DNA from: Phlyctochytrium arcticum
Taxonomy: Eukaryota; Chytridiomycota; Chytridiomycetes; Chytridiales; Chytridiaceae
NCBI GenBank assembly: GCA_025602905.1
Contig: JAHLKI010000012.1
Location: 1 to 64,000 of the forward strand
Length of the DNA stretch: 64,000 bases
Reading direction: 5' to 3'
The position numbers and the translations under genes are program-made. The notes under the pieces are model-generated. The model was not told the origin of the DNA, ran no database searches, and was given only the letters and a program-made list of their open reading frames with translations. Positions 24,295-35,770 of the stretch are shown one piece after another. Every line of letters starts with the position of its first letter. Within the stretch, counting starts at the first letter, position 1.

Positions 24295-25624
24295 CTAGAT
24301 GCTCCTTCTCTTCTTGGATGGAGTTACCGGTGCTGTGGATGTGCGCGAACGCGGCATATTGGCACTTTCCAGAGACGGTAAACGGGTGATGATGGCGGGA
24401 TCCGGCATGCCTCGAGATGCCGCGACAAGTTCCCGGACCTTCTTGCACGCTGGTACAATCACCTCGTTAAGGTATTCTCCATACTGGAGTACTCCCACGA
24501 GCCCATTCAGATCCGGCCCAATTCGGAAGGATGGCCCTTCCTTGACCGCAAACCAGAGTCGGTCGTCCAATTCCACAAGATCCAAAGAGTAGAAGTGGAT
24601 ACTCCACTGCGATACCAGTGCGTAGTGAAATACCATATTCCCCCAATCCTCTACCCTGGCCGTATAAAGAAAGGAAATGAACTGCTGCGCTGTTTCCCCC
24701 GGAGCCTTGATTTGGTCTTTGTGGATTTCATGGTCATTTATCCACTCTTTTTGCACTTCCGCGATGCACGTTCCCACGTTCCGCGATGCACGTTCCCACG
24801 TTCCGCTTGGTGCCGATGGTATGTATTGTTATGTCAGACTTGGTAAAGGAGTCGTAATTGGAGAACGCATGCTTAAACTCCAAAGAAATACCGACGCCGG
24901 ACGCGTCTGTTATGGCGCTACGTGTGATTGCCGCCCACATCGAGCGGATATCTTGTTCGTCTAAGTCGGTGCGGGAGGGCTCAATTCCCGCAACCGTCTC
25001 CAGGAGGTAAGGTAGCATTGACCGTCGGATGGACGAGGGTGGAACGTCCCTGTTCCAAAGCCAGCCGGTCCACGACGAACTGTTCACTATAAGGCCTTTC
25101 TTGACCATTATTTTGATCAAATCGACCAAGTCACTGTCGTGAGTGAGTGCCTCTATGATGAATGACACATCATACTTGTACACCCCAGTGCTGAAATTTG
25201 CGGGTGTTGCGGGGAGCCCATGTTCATTTTCGAGGATGGCTCGGTCCAGACACCGGGCATCGCGACAGAGGCGGATCAAGTGCCTCCCTTGCTGTTTCGT
25301 CCGCACGTCACCGTGCTCAACGCAAACTATTGCCTTTTGCAAGTACGTCTGGACCGTGATGGAATCTCTTGCCCAGACCAAGACGTCGGAAGAATTTACT
25401 ACCGCTTCTTCCCTCAGGTCCACAATCTCACTCGCCCTGCGTTTCACGCTTCTTGAAGATGAGCTACCACTGGACGGGCCAGCATTTTCTGCAGTTTCCT
25501 GAAGAGTAGCCCCCGCCCTTTTGATCCTGGGCCTGAGAGAATAACCCGAATTTCCCGTGGCGGGAGAGGCCGTGTTTGAGACCGCAATTGCTGTGCGCGA
25601 TAAAGGCACGAACAAGCTGTTCAC
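24295..25624 (-). pseudogene. unknown gene broken by a 22-bp tandem duplication
   Basis: No known family recognised. The first part (25624 to about 24803) has a Ser/Arg-rich stretch with a basic SSRSVKRRASE segment. After it comes a globular-looking region: TVQTYLQKAIVCVEHGDV, LIRLCRDARCLDRAI, FIIEALTHDSDLVDLIKIMV, SWTGWLWNRDVPPSSIRRSM. The second part (about 24780 to 24295) continues with EVQKEWINDHEIHKDQIKAP and ends in SKKRRSI, a possible nuclear signal. The two are in different frames. The break coincides with an exact duplication of a 22-base unit at 24759-24780 and 24781-24802; with one unit the frame would run through as CIAEVQKEW. The 5' end is also unclear: there is no ATG, and an acceptor-like CTACTAG precedes the open stretch, so a first exon may lie upstream of 25624. 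Pieces related to this gene recur inside the HNH copy near 43.7-44.1 kb. Confidence 0.6.
24759..24802. repeat. exact 22-bp tandem duplication
   Basis: Two abutting identical units, 24759-24780 and 24781-24802, each beginning CCGCGATGCACGTTCCCACG and ending TT. Each unit itself contains CACGTT twice. Because 22 is not a multiple of three, the extra unit shifts the frame of the surrounding gene. Confidence 0.95.
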
Positions 25625-27583
25625 TAGTAGATAATCAAGAAAAAGCTTAGAGGTTGATTTTGTAAGTTTTCTGTCAAGTTTTTTCCAGTGATTTTGTTGC
25701 GTTCACCCTGTCTCGTTGGTATACTTCGCAGGCAGCCGTATAATAACTTGTTGGACCATCCATTCTGCTCACGATTAGGACTAGCACTGACGTACATGGA
25801 CGAGTAGTAACTTTATTCAAATATAAATGTATAGCGATCAGAACATGTTGTAGGGGAACGGACTATTACAATGAATACGAAAAGCGGTTTGCTTTTGGCC
25901 TGGACGTGGGAACGCCCATAGGTTCCGCGACAAGTCTCCATGCAGTACCCCGCTGTAAGGTTTATTCTCAGATATTTTTGCTTGCCGCTTCGCTCCCTCC
26001 TCATTCCTCACCAATTTGCTTGAGATTTTTTAAGTCCGGAGTAACAATATCAAGATTTTGGTGATGACGGCACCTACGGTGCTGCATTCGGGGACTTGAG
26101 TGTCGTCCTGCTGCTCCTGCATCGAGTCTATCCCTGGGGCGAAATACAAATATTTTTGGCCGACTTTAGACACCGCATTGGCCTCAACGGTGATAATTCC
26201 CCAGCCCAGATGGGGATGCGAGGCTACGGCTCATGATGATACGGTAGGGAGGATTGCCATCATTCTGGTGCTGGTGACGGCGGCCTTGATGAGTGTGCGC
26301 GCCAAGAAAACTATTTTGCACAATGAGAATAATATAGGACTGCCTAGAACCATGCGTTGATAGCAGTAGGGGTGTTTGGAGAGTGTCACAATCCCGTCGC
26401 CAATTCCTTCCCGATGTTTCCTCCATCCGCCTTGCTTGTACTGTACTGTACTTTGCTCTCCCATTCCTTGTCTACCGCTCCACAAAATTTCCAATTCCAA
26501 TTACTTCCATTGCCGGCATAAACATTTTAGGCATGATGACCGAAGGCCGCTACTTGCCCAATGAACGAAAGTGATGCTCGTGGGAACACCCGCAATGAAT
26601 TCAAACAGGAAACTCTTGCTAATAATATAAGCAGCAATGGGGTTGTTGCAACAAATGAGGAAGCAACAGCACACATGGGTCCGAACAAATGAGCACAGAG
26701 ACAACCAATTTTTCCCGCGGTCAGATGTCATTTGAGTGGCCATGATAATTGAAAAGCACTGAATCCCTTGTAAAGTAATACATTGGGTAACTAAAAAATC
26801 ATGTATAAAAGATCAATTAAGGCATGCTTTGCTTCCCAAGTGCCGCTTGAAAGAAATGAAAGCACATTAGTAAAAGAACTAATCAAGAGAATACATCAAC
26901 CAAAAGCAACCAAGAGGATCGCTATTAGGCTCACACACCCCCACAGAGTCGCCTTGTGCTATGACTTGCTTTGTACCAGGTAACTCGAACAAATTGACCC
27001 AATTCGATCTGTGGTCACCCAGGTGCCCAGGCCCCAGAGGTCAATATGAAAGGTTCTTTCACCAGAGCCAAGTAGGATAAAATCTTCGTACGCATGCGGT
27101 TCTATGATAATTGGCAAAAGGAAATTCGAGTTGCGCATTCACGCATAAACTCGTACCGAGTACTCCTCACCACTGACAGTTCCATTCCTGAACTCCAATG
27201 GCTGTGCCACAACAGGGCAGTCAAATTAGCTGTCAGAGACCCAAACCTGTCAGAAACCGAAGTCTCGCGAGATTGACCTGGAGAACGACCCAGATCACGA
27301 CCATCATCACTCAGGACTTTCGTCTCGCTCAAACTCTTCAACGTTCTTTTCCTTTCCACATCCGACCCTCTCAACATCCGCAAACCCTTTCTCGCAATCT
27401 ACTGGCCAAGATTGAGCACCTTCCGAGCATGATTTCGGCCATGTCACACTTTGTCTTTGCAACCCAGGAACCAACCAGTTTGTAAACCAAAGACAGGATC
27501 AGATCCAGGCACGACTGGACGCTCGCTTTGGAAGACAAAATGGATCTGATCTTGCAATCCGTTTCGCACACTGCATCACCAAG
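25625..27583. other. gene-poor interval
   Basis: Nearly 2 kb without a recognisable gene on either strand. It may contain an upstream exon or the promoter of the broken gene to its left. A 14-nt C homopolymer follows at about 27607-27620, just inside the Copia remnant. Confidence 0.35.
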
Positions 27584-28012
27584 TTGAAACGACTTAACAA
27601 TAAAGCCCCCCCCCCCCCCAGCCTGCTACCTGTTAACAGTCCGGTTCGGGACTTTTTGGAAAGCCATGTTGAAGACTTTTACGTTACTGCAATGCTTCCA
27701 AGTCAAATGGATCACACCCCTGCCCCCCGAATCCCAGATGATGAGGTGATCACGAACGTCCCATACCGTGAATTAGTAGGATCCCCAATTCATGCCACCC
27801 ACACTCACCGAGAGATACAATTTGCCATGGGATACGTTGGACGATTTAACCACAGACACGCACGGCGGCACTGGGAGACGGCGCTGAGGATCTTGGCATA
27901 TTTGGATCGAGTAAAGGACTTTTACACGTTGAGTTACCAGGAGACAACACCGTTAACTCCTACTTCCAACACAAGACGCCAATACCATCGCCGCCCTATC
28001 TCAGCGCCTTGA
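27584..28012 (+). pseudogene. Ty1/Copia polymerase remnant (end of reverse transcriptase)
   Basis: The open stretch contains VPYRELVGSPIHATHTHREI, FAMGYVGRFNHRHARRHWE and ALRILAYLDRVKDF. This matches the end of Copia reverse transcriptase, usually of the form PYRxxVGSLxYLxxxTRPDIxFAVxxxSRFxxxPxxxHWxAxxRxLRYL. The usual LLYLATGTRPDI segment is corrupted, no RNase H or upstream polymerase frame follows, and no flanking LTR is evident. This is a short decayed relic, not a working element. Confidence 0.75.
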
Positions 28013-28031
28013 GGCCAGACTAGAAGCCAGG

Positions 28032-28434
28032 ATGAGCGAAAGATTCGATGCTTTCGTTGACCAAGTACTCGCCTTACAAGTACCACCTCGTGCAGCTTCG
28101 CCAATCAACACCGTCATTGTTACCAGCGAAAGCAAACCCTCACACAAGAAGCTCTTGGACAACATACCCAAGTACTCAGGAGAGATGGGAGATACCCAGA
28201 AATTGTTCGAATTCATTGAGAGGATGGATGGATATCTAGCCCTGACCGACTTTGGGACGGGGAAAGAAAGCTGTTCCGGAGCTCTTATTTTCGCTCGTGT
28301 CAGAAGACAGTGATGTGACCGATGCACCCACTGATCTGTCGTTTTTGGATGAGCGTTATGAGCTCTTCTTATCGAAGAACCCGAACCTGGCCAATTACGG
28401 TTGTCACCGGTGTTTGTACCAAGATGTGGAATGA
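28032..28434 (+). pseudogene. gag-like retroelement fragment, frameshifted
   Basis: The open stretch from 28032 reads MSERFDAFVDQVLALQVPP and then KKLLDNIPKYSGEMGDTQKL and FIERMDGYLALTDFGTGK. This resembles the PKYSGE...FxxxxExYL pattern of retrotransposon Gag. Near 28255 the likely frame changes to KKAVPELLFSLVSEDSDV. It probably belongs to a different element from the neighbouring Copia piece, because gag normally lies 5' of pol. No zinc knuckle is visible. Confidence 0.45.
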
Positions 28435-28676
28435 CGGAAGGCGACACAGAAACGCAACTCAAAGTGTGACTCCTGGTCTCGAAAACTCTCCTTCGATGTT
28501 GCCATGAAAGCGAAATGCGTCCGCGGTCGCCACTAATTCGGCCAACGATTCGCGGAAAAGAACTCCGCTCAGTCCTATGAATGTATGTGGCCTTGTTGCG
28601 TTGCATTATAAATCATTTAGAGTCTCACCTTTTTGTCAGACATCAAATCAAAGAACCACAAATTTAAGCGACTTGT

Positions 28677-28931
28677 GTGTTTGGACGATGCAAGTATACC
28701 ATATTCTCATGGACGCAACTATCAGTATGCCCCCTCCTGTGGAAGGTCATCGGAGGTTTCGCGGTCAAAAAATACGGCTCTATCCGAAGAACTCGAGACG
28801 TGGACATTGCTCTACACATTTTGGGCCGGTCCGAGACCGTATGGGAGTGCGTTGAGGCGTTAAAGTTTCCAAATTTGGCGATTGCGCCAAGGTACGACAC
28901 TACAGACTGTCGCTCTACAGCATCCTTATGA
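28677..28931 (+). pseudogene. nucleotidyltransferase-like fragment
   Basis: An 84-residue open stretch contains VIGGFAVKKYGSIRRTRDVD followed by IALHILG. The GGxAxxxYGxxRxTxDxDI form is the active-site pattern of DNA polymerase-beta-like nucleotidyltransferases (AbiEii/MNT type). The rest of such a domain is not readable in one frame; a continuing LENLHATRDELRGPSSL lies in another frame just after. It could be one exon of a spliced gene or a relic. Function not assigned. Confidence 0.4.
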
Positions 28932-29289
28932 TGGACTGGAAAACCTCCATGCAACCCGAGACGAACTGAGGGGTCCGTCGTCTCTGAAACCATCATTACT
29001 GAGGAAACCTCCGGCAAAACAACAGTAGAGGACGCAACTGAAGAATTCAATGATGTCATTGAGCAATCTTCACTCAAACATTCAAAGGGATGGATCCCAG
29101 GAAGAAGTGGCTTTTGACTTCCGGTCGCTGCGTCGAAGACGTGATGTACCAGGCTGGCATGACATTCTCACATTTTAGGTGAGTACAATTTTGTAATACA
29201 AAAATGCCGCCGATCTTCTAACCTTATGACACAGCAACATACATAGCTTTTGCTATGTAGGTGATGATGAGAATATCACTGGGTTCTTC

Positions 29290-29649
29290 ACGACAGATGA
29301 ACATAAAGAGATTATGTCAACAAACGAAAAACGAGTGCTGCCGTTCAAAGCAGATGGCACCTTTGCTCAATTTTTTAATCAGTACTCGACCTGCCACTCA
29401 ACCAACTCCTTGCGGGACAAGCTGTATGGACTAAACAAAGAGCTACAATCGGACCGCTCATCCGATGACGAATTCTGGCTTTGCCAAGTCGTTGCTGAAC
29501 GGGGTGATCAAGCACTGCCCGAGATAGTCCTGAGAGAAGCGCGCGCATCTGCTGTCGAATTTAAACAAAAAGCTCCGCTGTACGCCGACTTGAAAGTTCT
29601 TAGGCTGGTAGTTTTTCGCTTCGTTCACTGTAAAATAATCGAGTATTAG
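29290..29649 (+). CDS. hypothetical protein fragment
   Basis: An open stretch of about 120 codons includes TDEHKEIMSTNEKRVLPFKA, GTFAQFFNQYSTCHSTNSLR and PEIVLREARASAVEFKQKAP. Composition is protein-like (charged and hydrophobic residues alternate, no low complexity). I recognise no family, and no clear promoter or splice partner is seen. It might be the 3' exon of a gene that includes the nucleotidyltransferase-like piece upstream; an acceptor-like TTTTAG lies near 29178. Confidence 0.3.
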   Translation, partial: TTDEHKEIMSTNEKRVLPFKADGTFAQFFNQYSTCHSTNSLRDKLYGLNKELQSDRSSDDEFWLCQVVAERGDQALPEIVLREARASAVEFKQKAPLYADLKVLRLVVFRFVHCKIIEY

Positions 29650-31735
29650 TTGATTGAATATAGACAAGTAGACAGCGGGGCTTTCGCGCCTCCCCCAGAG
29701 CAAGCGAACAGAGCCCGAACAGTGGTAGTGAAAAGATATCTCGTAAAGGAAGAGAAAAAGAAACAGTGGAGCCATAAATTTGAGAGGTGGGAAGCGAGCA
29801 CAGGTTATATAATGGGCATTAGGGAAAGACAAACGTAATAGCGTTCCGAAATGCGGAGAGTAGGAAGAGAACAGAGCCGGAAAATGATATATTGGAGTTG
29901 ACAAAATAGACCGGAGCCAGTGAAAAGAAATGGGCAGCGTCAAAGAGTTACCCTTGCGTATATATATGCCGAATAGGGTTGAAAAGATAAGAAGCCAGCA
30001 AGCCAATTACTAAGTACGGACAGTTGTGCCTGCCCATAGAAGAAAGGACACCATAGCAAGTGTGGGAACAAAATAATACGCGTCAGCCCTCAAAGGAGAA
30101 GTAGTGTAGCTAATGTGTCAGGCAGAGGAGTAGGAGTATAAAGCGATTCAAAAATAGTGAAGAAAGGATTGCTTTAGGAGTAGGTATATACAGTCCAAGG
30201 GACAGATCACGCCGAAAGGTGGGAAGCCCGGAGCGGGAAATAAAGTCATCGGTGTGCAGCAAACATTTCGGTAGAAGCCTGTGAGGAAGACAGATTTTGC
30301 AATTTCGGAGATGAAAAAAGAGCAGACAGTCAGCCGTCATCAAATTTATACAGGACAGCCAGGCCACCCAGGCGAAAAGAACTTATAAAGGGGGGTAGGA
30401 AAACCAGACTAAACCAGTCCATCATCATGAAATGGTACCCTCCGCAGCCCCTTTCCGTCCTTACATTGCGTCAGAAAGACTCGTGAATAAACCCACCTGA
30501 AGCGGGTTTTGGCGGCCCCGTGTGAGGGACGAGAGGCATTCGTAAAACGTTTGGAGGTCAGAGTCAATGTGTCCCATGGAGGGGATGACATGGGGGACTC
30601 CAGATATTGCTGCCTTCGCCCCCCAAGCTTGGTACGGTGTGACTTACTCTCAACATCAATCGATAATTACGCATTGAGCTTTTTCTTATTTGTAGTATTC
30701 GCTCTCCAGTCTACCGTACGGAGCCGTTGTCTCCCGATCCTGAAAACCATGCGAAAATGATGGATCATGTTGACATGGAACCACAAAGGCACGACACAGT
30801 CTGATAGGCCCGGCCAAAACGACCATGGCTTTCTCTCATATATGCCCACTTTTAAAACAATCCCTGCTTTGATGTTTGAACTTGGGCACACCAACAAATA
30901 CAGCAATAAAAGCCAACTAAATATTGATTTGACTGAAAACAAATATTTACAGGTGGGAAACTGAGCCGTGCACAGATCCCACACTCACGATTGAGTATGT
31001 TGCTTAAGACAACGGGAGAACACTCCGAAAGGCTCTGGGTATACAACCAGCAGATGCGACCAGGGACGTTCTGCAGTTGTAGGTTGTGTGCTTGCCCGAA
31101 ATGGACATCTAGCGGCTGTGGACCTTCCCACACTAAAAAGCCAAAAAAATGAACCCGATTGTGTAGGTACAGTAACAAGATGAACAATAATCAGAAGAAT
31201 GGCCCTTAAAGGAGAATTCATTGGCCAAAGCTTCCAATTATGTTCTGTGGTGTGTTATCCCATTCTTTGATCTTTTCATACATAGGTCTTTTCCTGCTGC
31301 GCAAAGTGGTTGGAGATAATCTCTGCGATTTTTCGGGCCAAGAGTGACATTGTCATTGCAAGGATCATTCAATGTAGTGTCTACTCGTGGTTATATTGGG
31401 GGGAAAAAAAACAGTGGTAAGATGGCAGCCCAAGACTCCAGCCAAGCAACATAAAAAACAAAAAACATTGTCGGTGACCATCATGTGTGTAAAGTTGAGA
31501 GAGGGATGTTGGGTATCAACCTCATGAGTAGAGTCTGCTCGACATTCAGAGATTTGTTGTGCAGTTCGGCAGTCAGCGACACAAAGATAAAGATAAATGA
31601 AAGGACGTGGAATTAAAAATTATTAAAAATGGCGAATTATGAGGGAGTGAAATGAGGGGAACTATGAAAGGATGACTGGCATCAGCATGTGAAACAATTA
31701 AAAAAAGGGAATGGTAAAATAGTACTAAGAAACGT
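29650..31735. other. gene-poor interval
   Basis: About 2 kb with no recognisable coding region, RNA gene or repeat family. The right end holds the 3' UTR of the minus-strand sphingolipid reductase gene. Confidence 0.4.
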
Positions 31736-33167
31736 TTAGGACTGCGTGTCGGACAAGGTCATTTTGGCGGCAATGTTGGTCAGGATGGCCTGGATCGGGG
31801 GCGGCAAAGAGCTATAAAAATAATAAAATGGGTTATGTGCGTAGGAGAAGAGAGAGAGGGGAAGGCTTACCTGGCCATGTACATGGGCCAATACATGCTT
31901 GCAGGGAACGAGATGAAGGACTTGTCGTTGGCGAGGCCCTTGATGATTTTCTTGACGGCGGCGTCGACGGTAATCATGCGCATGCGAAGGATGATACTGC
32001 CCTGGTTGAGGTCGTCGGTCATGGGGGTTTGGATGAATCCGGGGACGACGCAGTTGAGGTGAACACCCTTGGCGGCAAGCTTGGGGCGGAAATGCCGGCA
32101 AAAGGAGTTGAGAGCTGCCTTGCTTGACCCGTAGAAGGCGAGATCGGGGTGGGAAAAGACACCGCTGAGGGAAGAGACGATGGCGACTTGGCCGTGTCCG
32201 CGGCGACTCATGCCGTCGACTACAGGGGCAATGGAGGTAAAGACACCCATGACATTGACATTGTACAAGTCCACAGCGGCATCACTAAAGTTTTGGCCGT
32301 CCTGGAGGGGAGCCATGGTGCGCCCGGCATTGGCGATGATCAAATCAATGTTTTGACGCTGGTCGACTTCGGTCATGTAGGCGCGGACGTCCTCGGATTT
32401 GGAGAGGTCGAGGGACTTGAATTCGGCGGATGCACCACGGGCCTCGCATTCCTTCTTGACGGCCTTGAGACGGGCCGTGTCGCGAGCGACTAATATAAGA
32501 CGCACGCGCGGCTCTGCATACCGCAGCGCCAATTCCTTGCCAATCCCGCTGCTACTCAATTCAATTATAACGTATATTAGCCTTTGATCTTTCCTTTCTT
32601 TTAACATTCTGCCCCCCCTTATTAACTCCATGACCTCTTGTATACATCCGTTCGAGTCTGTGAAAAAACGCATGCTCCTCATCCCCCGAGCGTAGCCATC
32701 CCCTCAACCCTCGTCCCCCAAACCAATCGAGTCTGTAAGAAATTGCATGCTCCTCCCCCCGAGCGTAATCGTCGTATTGCTGCACCATGTGTGAAGCCCG
32801 TCTTGATTTTGCTCCACAAAATCGTGTCCCTCGCTCCTTGCGGAGCTTCGTCAGTATCTCCCTTCTCTCTGCCGTTCGCATTTGAATTTGCTTCGCGAAA
32901 TCATCGGCGCCCATCCATTGTTCCTTCGCAAAAATGTCTGGGCCAAGAAATGCCTCGCTCGGGCGACGGGCCGGGAACAAAAACAACAACTCACCTAGCG
33001 CCGGTAATCAGAATAGTCCTCGGCTTGGGGGGCAAAGTGCGCAGACCCAATACAGTAAGAACGAGCTCACGGGTAAAGAGGGCCAGTGACAAGAAAAAGG
33101 CAAAGGAGTTGCCCAAGATGGCCAAGATGGCGAGAGTGGCGGACTCGGCGTATTCGGCGAGGGACAT
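31736..33167 (-). CDS. TSC10: 3-ketodihydrosphingosine reductase-like short-chain dehydrogenase
   Basis: Probably reduces 3-ketosphinganine to sphinganine with NADPH on the ER, the second step of sphingolipid synthesis. Exons: 33167-32995, 32551-31871 and 31811-31736. An N-terminal hydrophobic helix (LAILAILGNSFAFFLSLALF) precedes the Rossmann fold. The cofactor motif ILITGASSGIGKELALRYAE is split by intron 1. NAG follows in DLIIANAGRTMAPLQ. The catalytic Ser is in VAIVSSLSGVF and Tyr/Lys in FYGSSKAALNSF. A C-terminal hydrophobic patch (FPASMYWPMYM) matches the membrane-associated end of this group. Length about 310 residues is normal. Other SDRs with an N-terminal helix are possible, so substrate is inferred. 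Intron 1 is 443 nt and holds an internal repeat. A minus-strand TATA at about 33231-33240 lies 65-75 nt upstream of the ATG. Confidence 0.82.
32652..32767. repeat. imperfect tandem repeat inside the reductase intron
   Basis: Two related units at about 32652-32694 and 32727-32767 share TCGAGTCTGT, then GCATGCTCCTC and CCCCCGAGCGTA, separated by a 32-bp pyrimidine-rich spacer. Both lie in the 443-nt intron 32552-32994. They explain part of its unusual length. Confidence 0.75.
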
Positions 33168-33807
33168 GATGAGGTTTCGAAGAAGTAGTAGTAGTAGGAG
33201 AGTAGGGAGGGAAGAGCGAGGAAGGGGGGTATTTATATACTCGAGTGTACGCTGGCAAGAAGAGTCTGAATAGAATTTGCACGAAAGGAAAATGTGTAGC
33301 CTGATGTGTAGCTCGACGGGGTAAACACTTTTGGCGGAGTTTGTGCTGATGGCGCGGAACTCGCCGGGAGGACTTCTTCACCACACCCGGGTTCTCCCGA
33401 TGCTTCTTTCCAGGGAGCCGAGGGCCACAAGTCAAAACTTGCATTGCGCTAGGCAAACTGTTCGACATTGCTCTATTTCTCTTCATACATGTACAGTTGC
33501 TGGCTATTCTCAGATGAGTGGTATATACCCAAAGGACAATGCCGGACTTATCGGGATGCAGGATCTCAGGTTAGCGTGCATCTGACTAATCCCAGCTCCC
33601 AGTCATTCCCCCTCAAAAGCCCATTAGTAACTAACCCTTTCCTGCTGCTCAAAGATCAATTGGCTCAAGGCTCCATCCAGGCCCAGGCAAGGCCCCCTTG
33701 CTCTGAGACTGAGAACGAAACTGCGAAAGAAGGAAAGGGATTTCTCCCAGCAACTCCTCCCCAAAGAGCGGCACAGTCACCCTCCCACTCTGGGACAGCC
33801 CCCACAG

Positions 33808-33886
33808 CCAATCAGATTGCTCCTTGCGCCACACACGCTTTTTCTTTTGCCCTGCCCCCTCGCTGTTCAACGCCGAGTTATATAAA
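33808..33886 (+). promoter_or_regulatory. EFL promoter: CCAAT box and TATA box
   Basis: A CCAAT pentamer in AGCCAATCAG (33808-33812) and a TATATAAA (about 33879-33886) lie in correct order 167 and 89 nt upstream of the EFL ATG. The surrounding DNA is pyrimidine-rich (TTTTTTTCCTCCCCC just before the leader), typical of strongly expressed fungal translation genes. Confidence 0.65.
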
Positions 33887-33974
33887 CCCGGCCTGCCCTC
33901 GTCGCTCCTCTTTTTTTCCTCCCCCACGCCCGTTGTTACTTTTTTCCCTTTAACAACCACTCTATCCATCAACC

Positions 33975-35770
33975 ATGTCTGGAGGTAAGCCTTTTTCACG
34001 ACGACGATCCCCACAACGAAACTAAACAAAGTGCCCCCAAACTAGACAAGCCCCATTTGTCCATTGTCATCTGTGGACACGTCGACTCTGGAAAGTCGAC
34101 CACCACCGGTCGTCTTCTCTTTGAGCTCGGCGGTATCCCCGAGCGTGAGATGGACAAGCTCCGTCAAGAGGCTGAGCACCTTGGAAAATCTTCCTTTGCG
34201 TTCGCTTTCTACATGGACCGTCAAAAGGAGGAGCGTGCCCGTGGTGTGACCATTGCCTGCACCACCAAGGAGTTTTTCACCGACAAGTACCACTACACCA
34301 TCATTGACGCCCCCGGTCACCGTGATTTCATCAAGAACATGATTTCTGGAGCCGTAAGTTGATTGTTTATTTTGGGTGATATATCATTCAGAGTACTGAT
34401 CTAGATCCCACAAACAGGCCCAGGCTGATGTCGGTCTCCTCATGGTCCCCGCCGACGGTAACTTCACCACCGCCATCCAGAAGGGTGACCACAAGGCTGG
34501 TGAAATCCAGGGCCAAACCCGCCAGCATGCCCGTCTTCTCAACCTTCTCGGTGTCAAGCAGCTCGTTGTTGGTATCAACAAGATGGACTCTGACCCCGCT
34601 GGTCCCTACAAGAAGGAGCGTTACGACGAAATTGCCAACGAGATGCGCAACATGTTGATCCGTACCGGCTGGAAGAAGGACTTTGTCATGGGCAATGTCC
34701 CCGTTATCCCCATCTCTGGATGGATGGGTGACAACTTGCTCAAGAAGTCTGAGAAGATGTCTTGGTACTCTGGTCAGGACGTTGCCACCCAAGCTGGCAA
34801 GAAGGTTCACGTCCACACTCTTTTGGACGCTTTGAACGACTTTGCCGAGATGCCCGAGCGCAAGGGTGACGCTCCCATGCGTGTCCCCATTTCCGGTATC
34901 TACAAGATCAAGGGTGTCGGTGATGTTCTTGCTGGACGTGTCGAGCAGGGATCCGTCATCCCCAACAAGGATGTCGTCTTTGTCCCCACTCACACCGCCG
35001 CCAACCCATGTGCCGGAAAGGTTTTCACTGTCGAGATGCACCACAAGAAGGTCGAGAAGGGTCAGGCCGGTGACAACATTGGCATGAACATCAAGGGTCT
35101 CGACAAGAACAACATGCCCCGCGCCGGTGACATTATGATCTACAAGGAAGACAAGTCCCTCAAGCCAGTAAAGTCTTTTGTCGCCCAGATCCAGACACTC
35201 GACATTCCCGGTGAAGTCAAGCCCGGATACTCTCCCATTGGTTTCGTTCGATGTGGACGTTCCGCTTGCCGTATGAAGGCCATCAACTGGAAGATGGGCA
35301 AGGAAACCGGCATGAAGAAGCTCGAGGGTGCCCACTCCCTCAAGGCCAACGAGGCTGCCGAAGTTGTTTTCGAGCCCATCCAGCCCCTTGTCGTCGACTC
35401 TTTCAAGAACTGCGAGGGTCTCTCCCGTATTGCCTTCCTTGGTATGTTTTGCTTTTCGTACTCTTTATCCTTGGTCACATTTTTCTAATCTTTACTTTTT
35501 CCCTTTTACTTTCTCAACTTTCAACCTTTCCTTCGACCTCAACTTTACCTCACCTCCTACTTTACCTCCACTTTACCTCGCCTCCTACTTCAACTTCACT
35601 CCTACTTCACCTCAACTTCATTTCCTTCCGCGGATTTTTTTTTTCAACTTCATCTCAACCTCGACTCAACTTCATTTCATCTCCTGTACCTCACCTACGC
35701 TGTGGAAAAAAAAGATGGCAATTCTGCTGTCATGCTGGGTAAAGTGGTTTCCGTCGAGTTCAAGGAATAG
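33975..35770 (+). CDS. EFL: EFL, elongation factor-like GTPase (EF-1alpha replacement)
   Basis: Delivers aminoacyl-tRNA to the ribosome in lineages where EFL replaces EF-1alpha. Exons: 33975-33984, 34046-34353, 34418-35441 and 35715-35770. G1 is GHVDSGKST; the switch region reads [12 protein letters not shown], where EF-1alpha has GITIDI; DAPGH is G3; NKMD is G4. Diagnostic EFL stretches include [86 protein letters not shown] and [20 protein letters not shown]. The last exon adds [18 protein letters not shown]. About 465 residues, full length. The first exon is only ten bases, a layout often seen in elongation-factor genes. The choice of EFL over EF-1alpha is clear from the motifs listed. Confidence 0.95.
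35442..35714 (+). repeat. minisatellite-like pyrimidine repeat in the last EFL intron
   Basis: The 273-nt intron is longer than the other EFL introns. From about 35510 to 35690 it consists of loosely repeated units of the type CTTTACCTC / CTTCAACTTCA / CCTCCTACTT on the coding strand. The stretch is almost free of G, so a very long polypyrimidine run precedes the acceptor at 35714. Confidence 0.75.

Noticed and set aside
34388..35335. 315-codon open frame on the minus strand opposite EFL
   Set aside because: It is the antisense of a GC3-rich conserved coding exon; its Leu/Val/Gly-rich product has no family character.
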